Origin: Sphingomonadales bacterium
GTDB lineage: Bacteria; Pseudomonadota; Alphaproteobacteria; Sphingomonadales; Sphingomonadaceae
Assembly (NCBI GenBank): GCA_024636595.1
Contig: JAGXGT010000073.1
Span: 1-9,742, forward strand
DNA length: 9,742 nt
Direction: 5' to 3'
Translations under genes and position numbers: made by a program
Shown: one piece after another, positions 6,653 through 9,742 of the stretch
Numbering within the stretch: position 1 is the stretch's first letter
Layout of the letters: each line of letters opens with the position of its first letter
Notes under the pieces: generated by a model
Database searches by the model: none
The model's input: the letters and a program-made list of their open reading frames with translations, nothing else
Told to the model about the DNA's origin: nothing

Positions 6653-6654
6653 AA

Positions 6655-7053
6655 CTAGTCCCTCAGCACCCTTGCCCGATACTCAACCAGCCCGCTCCAC
6701 GGCCCAGTCGGGTTGCGCAAAACCCGCGTCCGCCGAAAATCAAACGTGACAATCTGCCACCCGGCCGGATCGTCCAGCCCCGGCTCCAGCGCCTCTTCAA
6801 CCTGCGCCATCACCCGATGCAGACGCGCCGCCGTCTCGCCATCGTCATATATCGTCAAAGCCAGGCTCAATTCCCGGCCAACACCCCCCTTGTGACTCCA
6901 GTCGAGCGAAGCGCCGGTCGCCAAAGCGATATAGGGATATTCAGCCCGCGGCGGCGGACCGTCAAACAGGCCGGTGATCAGATCCATCAACGGCACATGC
7001 CCGTTCAGCTGCGTGACCAGCTGCCGCTGGACCGCCTCCAGCGCGCTGCTCAC
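6655..7053 (-). CDS. DUF3168 tail terminator protein, GTA g8-like
   Basis: A 132-aa protein starting MSSALEAVQRQLVTQLNGHV. It shows the DUF3168 pattern: an N-terminal helix, then GLFDGPPPRAEYPYIALATG (48-67), a strand with TIYDDGETAARLHRVMAQVE (87-106) and a C-terminal strand ending LVEYRARVLRD. The family caps the head-proximal end of the tail tube and joins it to the head closure ring. The start is GTG at 7053, overlapping the previous stop as GTGA, so translation is probably coupled. It ends at 6655, two bases before a REP-like hairpin, and is the last gene of the head-tail junction block before the 249-base gap. Confidence 0.88.
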   Translation of the reverse strand: MSSALEAVQRQLVTQLNGHVPLMDLITGLFDGPPPRAEYPYIALATGASLDWSHKGGVGRELSLALTIYDDGETAARLHRVMAQVEEALEPGLDDPAGWQIVTFDFRRTRVLRNPTGPWSGLVEYRARVLRD

Positions 7054-7271
7054 CGCACACCCCGCATCAGAAAGCCGATATCGCGCAAGCTGCTATGCTC
7101 GAGCAGCCGCTGTTTCAGCCGCCGTGCTTCCATCTGCAGTCCGTCAGGAGTTTCCGTGATCCGGATATCGCTGGGCAGTTCATCAGCCAGCACGGATTTG
7201 ATCTCGGATTGCACGCCCGCCAGCCGCTGCCGTGCAAGCACCTCACCGCGTTTCTGCAAATTCTCCATCAT
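7050..7271 (-). CDS. Small protein of unknown function between head closure and tail terminator genes
   Basis: A 73-aa protein I do not recognise. It is charged and mostly helical. A first helix runs about 2-30 (ENLQKRGEVLARQRLAGVQS), then a predicted strand-turn-strand DIRITETPDGLQME (35-48), then a second helix ARRLKQRLLEHSSL (49-62) and a DIGFLMRGVR tail. It is a real gene by context. The start overlaps the g7 stop (ATGATG at 7271-7266, so the start could be either ATG), GGAAGAAAG lies upstream as a ribosome site, and its stop overlaps g8 as GTGA. RcGTA has no separate gene that I know of here. In HK97-type modules this slot often holds a gp10-like tail completion protein, so it may be a reduced relative. 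That is inference only. Confidence 0.7.
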   Translation of the reverse strand: MMENLQKRGEVLARQRLAGVQSEIKSVLADELPSDIRITETPDGLQMEARRLKQRLLEHSSLRDIGFLMRGVR

Positions 7272-7594
7272 CGTCTTTCTTCCGCCAGCAATATCGTTTT
7301 CGGGATCAGCCGGTGCTCCAGAACCACGCTCGCTATGACCATGACTCGCCCAGTCCAGAGCAACCGGTCCCCCGGTCTGATCGCTTGCGTCTCGCGCAAG
7401 ACAAACCGCCAGCGCGGCAAGGCCGAACGGCTTTCGCCCGCCTCACCGCGCCCGCTGTTCAAAGCTTCCGCCGCGGCCCAAAATTCTCCAATGCTGTCAA
7501 ACTGTGCTCCAGCGGACCCCAGATCGTCCCGAGCAGCGCTCTGCCGCTCGATCAATATGCGCTCGCGCAAAACCCCTGAAAATTCCTTTGCCAT
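7268..7594 (-). CDS. Phage head closure (head-tail joining/stopper) protein, GTA g7-like
   Basis: A 108-aa protein of the phage head-tail joining family. The pattern is: N-terminal LRERILIERQ strand, the FDSIGEFWAAAEAL block with its Trp, RWRFVLRET, then the GDRLLWTGRVMVIASVV barrel segment. RcGTA g7 is about 112 aa. In the particle it forms the ring that plugs DNA between adaptor and tail. I chose the ATG at 7594 (MAKEFSGVLR), which overlaps the g6 stop as TGATG. The frame continues 11 codons upstream to 7627, but that part lies within g6 and reads as unrelated sequence. The downstream unknown gene overlaps its stop by 4 bases. Confidence 0.86.
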   Translation of the reverse strand: MAKEFSGVLRERILIERQSAARDDLGSAGAQFDSIGEFWAAAEALNSGRGEAGESRSALPRWRFVLRETQAIRPGDRLLWTGRVMVIASVVLEHRLIPKTILLAEERR

Positions 7595-8139
7595 CACGCT
7601 ATCCGCATCCGCCGATACGGCCGCCACAGGGCGGTGACCGCGTGTGGCGGACCCATCGCATCAACACCGTCGCGGTTGGCATAGAGATAGCCCGCCAGCC
7701 GCACGATCCCCTGGCGCAAACCGGCCGGCAGGTCATCCCAGTCCGCCGCCAGCCCGCAACTGTAGACCACCCGCATCCGCGAGGCGTCGCTTTCCTCCCG
7801 CATCCGCACCCAGCCCAAACCTTCGCTGTCGATATCGATGGCATAGTCCTCCACCGCCAGCAGCGACGAAGTCCCGTCCGCCTCCACCGCCTCGACCGAG
7901 ACAATAGCCTGCACCGGCAGCCGCTTCAGCTTTTGCCAGGCCTGCCATGCCGGCAGGATATCGGTGACCGACCGGACGATCAGCATCAGGCCGGTAAAAT
8001 CCTCGCACAGGCCGGCGGCGCTGCGCAGAAACGCATCAATCGCGGCATCGTCGGCATCATGGTCGATCCGGACAAAGGCCTTGACCTCTGCGATCAGCGC
8101 AGCCGGCAAATCCGGCCAGGATCCAATAGGGAAGCTCAC
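7594..8139 (-). CDS. Head-tail connector/adaptor protein, GTA g6-like (phiE125 gp8 / HK97 gp6 type)
   Basis: A 181-aa protein of the phage gp6-like head-tail connector family. It has an N-terminal helical part (LIAEVKAFVRIDHDADDAAI at 15-34, then LRSAAGLCEDFTG) typical of these adaptors. A beta-rich insertion follows (VQAIVSVEAVEADG, DYAIDIDSEGLGWVRM), then a C-terminal helix LPAGLRQGIVRLAGYLYANR (136-155). Copies form the ring bound beneath the portal. The start is GTG at 8139, supported by GAAAGGAG (8156-8149), which lies 9 bases upstream. It follows the capsid gene after a 107-base hairpin-rich gap and overlaps g7 by one base. Confidence 0.88.
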   Translation of the reverse strand: MSFPIGSWPDLPAALIAEVKAFVRIDHDADDAAIDAFLRSAAGLCEDFTGLMLIVRSVTDILPAWQAWQKLKRLPVQAIVSVEAVEADGTSSLLAVEDYAIDIDSEGLGWVRMREESDASRMRVVYSCGLAADWDDLPAGLRQGIVRLAGYLYANRDGVDAMGPPHAVTALWRPYRRMRIA

Positions 8140-8148
8140 GATCGCGGG

Positions 8149-8156
8149 CTCCTTTC
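8149..8156 (-). promoter_or_regulatory. Ribosome binding site of the head-tail adaptor gene
   Basis: GAAAGGAG on the minus strand lies 9 bases before the GTG at 8139. This strong site supports a GTG start and independent translation after the intergenic hairpins. Confidence 0.65.
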
Positions 8157-8181
8157 GCTAGATTTTCAGGAGGGGGTGCGC

Positions 8182-8216
8182 CCGTGCCGGATCGAGAGGG
8201 GGGGCAACCGGCACGG
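8182..8216 (-). other. Stem-loop downstream of the major capsid gene
   Basis: The 9-bp inverted repeat CCGTGCCGG (8182-8190)/CCGGCACGG (8208-8216) encloses a 17-base loop. No T-run follows on the minus strand, so a classical terminator is unlikely. A role in mRNA stability or processing between capsid and adaptor genes is possible. Confidence 0.5.
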
Positions 8217-8220
8217 ACGC

Positions 8221-8238
8221 GCTGCGCCGAAGCGCAGC
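8221..8238 (-). other. UUCG-tetraloop hairpin just after the capsid stop codon
   Basis: The minus strand reads GCTGCGC TTCG GCGCAGC, a perfect 7-bp stem closed by a C(UUCG)G tetraloop, one of the most stable RNA loops. It starts 8 bases after the capsid stop (TGA at 8249-8247). There is no T-run, so it is better seen as a 3'-end stabiliser or partial terminator than as a full terminator. Confidence 0.6.
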
Positions 8239-8246
8239 AAGGGGGT

Positions 8247-9413
8247 TCAGGAAGCGCTGAACTGCATCAGCTTGATCGCTTCCGAATTCATCAGCTGCCC
8301 GCCGACCCGTTTGGTCGCGTAGAAATGGACGAACGGCTTGTTGGTGAACGGGTCGCGCAGGATATGCGTCGCCCGCCGCTCGGCGATCAGATAACCGGCG
8401 CGGAAATTGCCGAAGGCGATCGCCAGGCTGTCCGCCGCGATATCGGGCATATCCTCGGCCTCGACCACCGGATAGCCGAGCAGAGTTGCCGGCTGCCCAC
8501 TGGCCAGCGACGGCTGCCACAGAAACGCGCCGTCCGCCGTCTTGAACTTCCGGATCTGCGCCAGCGTCGAGCTGTTCATCACAAAACTCGCGCCCTGCCG
8601 GTAAGCGGGACGTAGAGTATGCACCAGATCGACCAGCACATCTTCACTGGCGAAACTGCCCGACGAACCGGACGCCACATATTGCAGCGAACCGAAGGCG
8701 CGGACATCGTCACTCTCGTCGGTCACCGCCGCGTTAAGAAAGCCGCGCGGCTGATTGACCCCGGAGCCGCCGACAAAGGCCGCGCCTTCCGCCCGGGCAA
8801 ATTCGCGGGCGATTTCATCCGCCAGCCAGGCTTCCACATCAAAAGCCGCATCATCGAGCATCGCCTGCGACGCCGCCGGATTGGCATAAAGCTCACCGCT
8901 CGGCGGAGCGATTTCGTTGAAATCCGGCGTATCGGTTTCCGGACGGCCCGCCGTCTCGCTGACCCATCCCGATGGCGTGCCGCCGGTGGTCACCAGCTTG
9001 CGATAACCGGCCGTGCCGGTCTGCACCACGGTGGCAATCGACCGGATCGGCGAGATATCCTTGAGAGTCGCTCCAATTAGCGCATCAATTTCCTGCGGAA
9101 CGGCAAAACCGCCCTCGGGACCGGAAGCACCGGAAAAGCTTTTCAGCCCGATCCCCGCCTGCTCCCCACGCCGAAGATATTTCGCCACAAATTCCTGCGC
9201 AGCAGCCGAACCCGGCATCGCCTTTGCCCCATCCAACACCGGTCGCGCCGCAACCTTGCCGATTTCGTCGACCTGCCCCTTCAGACCATCGACATCGCCA
9301 CGCAGAGCCGCAATCGCCTCGCCATGCTGCTGCGTTTCCTCGGCAATCAGCACCGCATCAAAAGACGCTTCCAGCGGATCCGCCTTGGTTTCGAGTTCGG
9401 GAGACTGTTCCAT
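8247..9413 (-). CDS. HK97-fold major capsid protein, GTA g5-like
   Basis: A 388-aa protein, close to the 398-aa RcGTA capsid protein. Residues 1-90 form an acidic, helical delta/scaffold domain (a coiled-coil-like stretch near 20-52) that the g4 protease would remove. The mature part begins around GLKSFSGASGPEGGFAVPQE (89-108), with later family blocks SPIRSIATVVQTG (121-133), GWVSETAGRPETD (149-161), LADEIAREFARAEGAAFVGG (197-216) and NQPRGFLN. The exact cut site is inferred. I chose the ATG at 9413 (MEQSPELETK), which has AGGAAAGGA upstream. A longer open frame to 9551 crosses a quasi-palindromic gap and is spurious. Gaps on both sides (118 and 107 bases) with repeats or hairpins set this gene apart from its tightly packed neighbours. 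Confidence 0.95.
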   Translation of the reverse strand: MEQSPELETKADPLEASFDAVLIAEETQQHGEAIAALRGDVDGLKGQVDEIGKVAARPVLDGAKAMPGSAAAQEFVAKYLRRGEQAGIGLKSFSGASGPEGGFAVPQEIDALIGATLKDISPIRSIATVVQTGTAGYRKLVTTGGTPSGWVSETAGRPETDTPDFNEIAPPSGELYANPAASQAMLDDAAFDVEAWLADEIAREFARAEGAAFVGGSGVNQPRGFLNAAVTDESDDVRAFGSLQYVASGSSGSFASEDVLVDLVHTLRPAYRQGASFVMNSSTLAQIRKFKTADGAFLWQPSLASGQPATLLGYPVVEAEDMPDIAADSLAIAFGNFRAGYLIAERRATHILRDPFTNKPFVHFYATKRVGGQLMNSEAIKLMQFSAS

Positions 9414-9531
9414 ATCATTCCTTTCCTGGGTTATCTTCGATTTAAAAATGGAAATCACACGAAGACACAAAGCCGCGAAGCGAGCCGCTGCCCTTTGTGC
9501 CTTTCTGTCTGCGTGCGAAAAAAAATCCTGG
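9414..9531. repeat. Quasi-palindromic gap between protease and capsid genes
   Basis: The 118 bases hold CACAAAG (9466-9472) and CTTTGTG (9493-9499) as perfect arms. Looser outer pairing joins CACACGAAGACA (9457-9468) and the TCTGTCTGCGTGCG region (9505-9518). A run of eight A's occurs on the plus strand near 9518-9525, just past the g4 stop. The style resembles short dispersed palindromic repeats found between genes. The capsid ribosome site AAAGGA lies at 9424-9419. I see no clear promoter. Confidence 0.5.
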
Positions 9532-9742
9532 CTATTGCACCAGATGAACACGCGCCAATGCCTGCATCGGAGACGTCACAAGCGAAATCTCCGCCACATC
9601 CAGATCAAGCAGTTCGCGCGGATTTGTGCCCGTCGCCCGCTTCACCCGATAGCCAAAGCTCAGCCCCCTGACTGAACCACCGGCCAGGAGCGCCACCGCC
9701 TCCCGCCCGGCCCTGGTCGCGGTCGAGACCGTCCCGATCACC
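9532..9742 (-). CDS. HK97-type prohead protease, C-terminal part only, GTA g4-like
   Basis: The last ~69 codons of a gene that starts beyond the right edge. The fragment carries the family hallmark GGSVRGLSFGYRVK, whose Ser in the SFGY motif is the expected nucleophile. It then has LLDLDVAEISLVTSPMQALA, corresponding to the conserved L-x-E-(V/I)-S-L-V-T-x-P segment of peptidase family S78/U35. The enzyme matures the capsid by removing the delta domain of the major capsid protein encoded next. The open frame continues through the window edge. The GTG visible at 9741 is almost certainly an internal Val, not a start. The stop is TAG at 9534-9532. The catalytic His would be outside the window. 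Confidence 0.88.
   Translation of the reverse strand, partial: VIGTVSTATRAGREAVALLAGGSVRGLSFGYRVKRATGTNPRELLDLDVAEISLVTSPMQALARVHLVQ

Larger units (their letters stand above)
6406..6654. other. 249-base non-coding, palindrome-rich gap between tail terminator and major tail genes
   Basis: No convincing gene is present. The gap holds a small palindrome (GTTCGCTGCGCGAAC at about 6437-6451), a large nested palindrome (6477-6588), a 6-bp hairpin (GCGGGCGGATGCCCGC, 6591-6606) and a REP-like hairpin next to the g8 stop (6635-6652). Both large repeats are described separately. I see no convincing -35/-10 promoter on the minus strand, though the AT-rich stretches near 6405-6435 and 6620-6633 cannot exclude one. 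Confidence 0.7.

Noticed and set aside
7595..7627. Upstream extension of the head closure protein by 11 residues
   Set aside because: It overlaps the end of the adaptor gene. The TGATG start at 7594 is more typical of this operon.
7504..8322. 272-codon plus-strand open frame
   Set aside because: It is antisense to the adaptor gene and the capsid 3' end, with no domain-like pattern and no ribosome site. It is a shadow of coding sequence.
9414..9551. Upstream extension of the capsid protein by 46 residues
   Set aside because: It crosses the g4 stop region and a quasi-palindrome. The ATG at 9413 has a good ribosome site and matches the family start.
1..9742. CRISPR array, tRNA, integrase or attachment site
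   Set aside because: No regularly spaced direct repeats, no cloverleaf-like segment and no recombinase motifs were seen. The repeats present are inverted, hairpin-type elements.

Overview
This window is the central and distal part of a gene transfer agent (GTA)-type head-and-tail gene cluster, encoded entirely on the minus strand and read from right to left. The gene order matches the Rhodobacter capsulatus GTA (RcGTA) cluster one for one: prohead protease (g4), major capsid (g5), head-tail adaptor (g6), head closure or stopper (g7), one extra small gene, tail terminator (g8), major tail protein (g9), two tail assembly chaperones (g10, g10.1), a very short tape measure (g11), distal tail protein with a DUF2460 domain (g12), DUF2163 hub (g13), NlpC/P60 peptidase (g14) and the start of the long tail-fibre/hub protein (g15). 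The window cuts both g4 and g15. Terminase and portal would lie beyond the right edge. No integrase, repressor, lysis gene, tRNA or CRISPR array is visible.

The organism is most likely an alphaproteobacterium of the Sphingomonadales. This is inferred from moderately high GC, the GTA layout, the long fused g12, the short g15 and REP-type palindromes of a kind familiar from sphingomonad genomes. It has not been tested by any search.

Layout from right to left: the g4 end (9742-9532), a 118-base quasi-palindromic gap, g5 (9413-8247), a 107-base gap with two strong hairpins, then g6, g7, a 73-aa unknown and g8 packed by start/stop overlaps (8139-6655). Next comes a 249-base palindrome-rich gap, then g9, g10, g10.1, g11, g12, g13, g14 and g15 packed without gaps (6405-1). 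The only non-coding gaps flank the two proteins needed in highest copy number, capsid and tail tube, so they may tune expression.

The most unusual points are as follows. (1) The TIM-barrel domain that RcGTA carries in g15 appears to be absent there, while g12 carries about 575 extra N-terminal residues that look like a beta-rich domain plus a glycosidase-like TIM barrel. (2) A 79-bp REPIN-like double palindrome sits at the 5' end of the g10.1 reading frame and appears to be translated. Its two arms differ only by compensated base changes. (3) A conserved-position 73-aa protein of unknown function lies between stopper and terminator. Together the genes would build a small HK97-fold capsid with a short lambda-type tail. 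The repeat insertions suggest long residence in the chromosome, as expected of a domesticated element.
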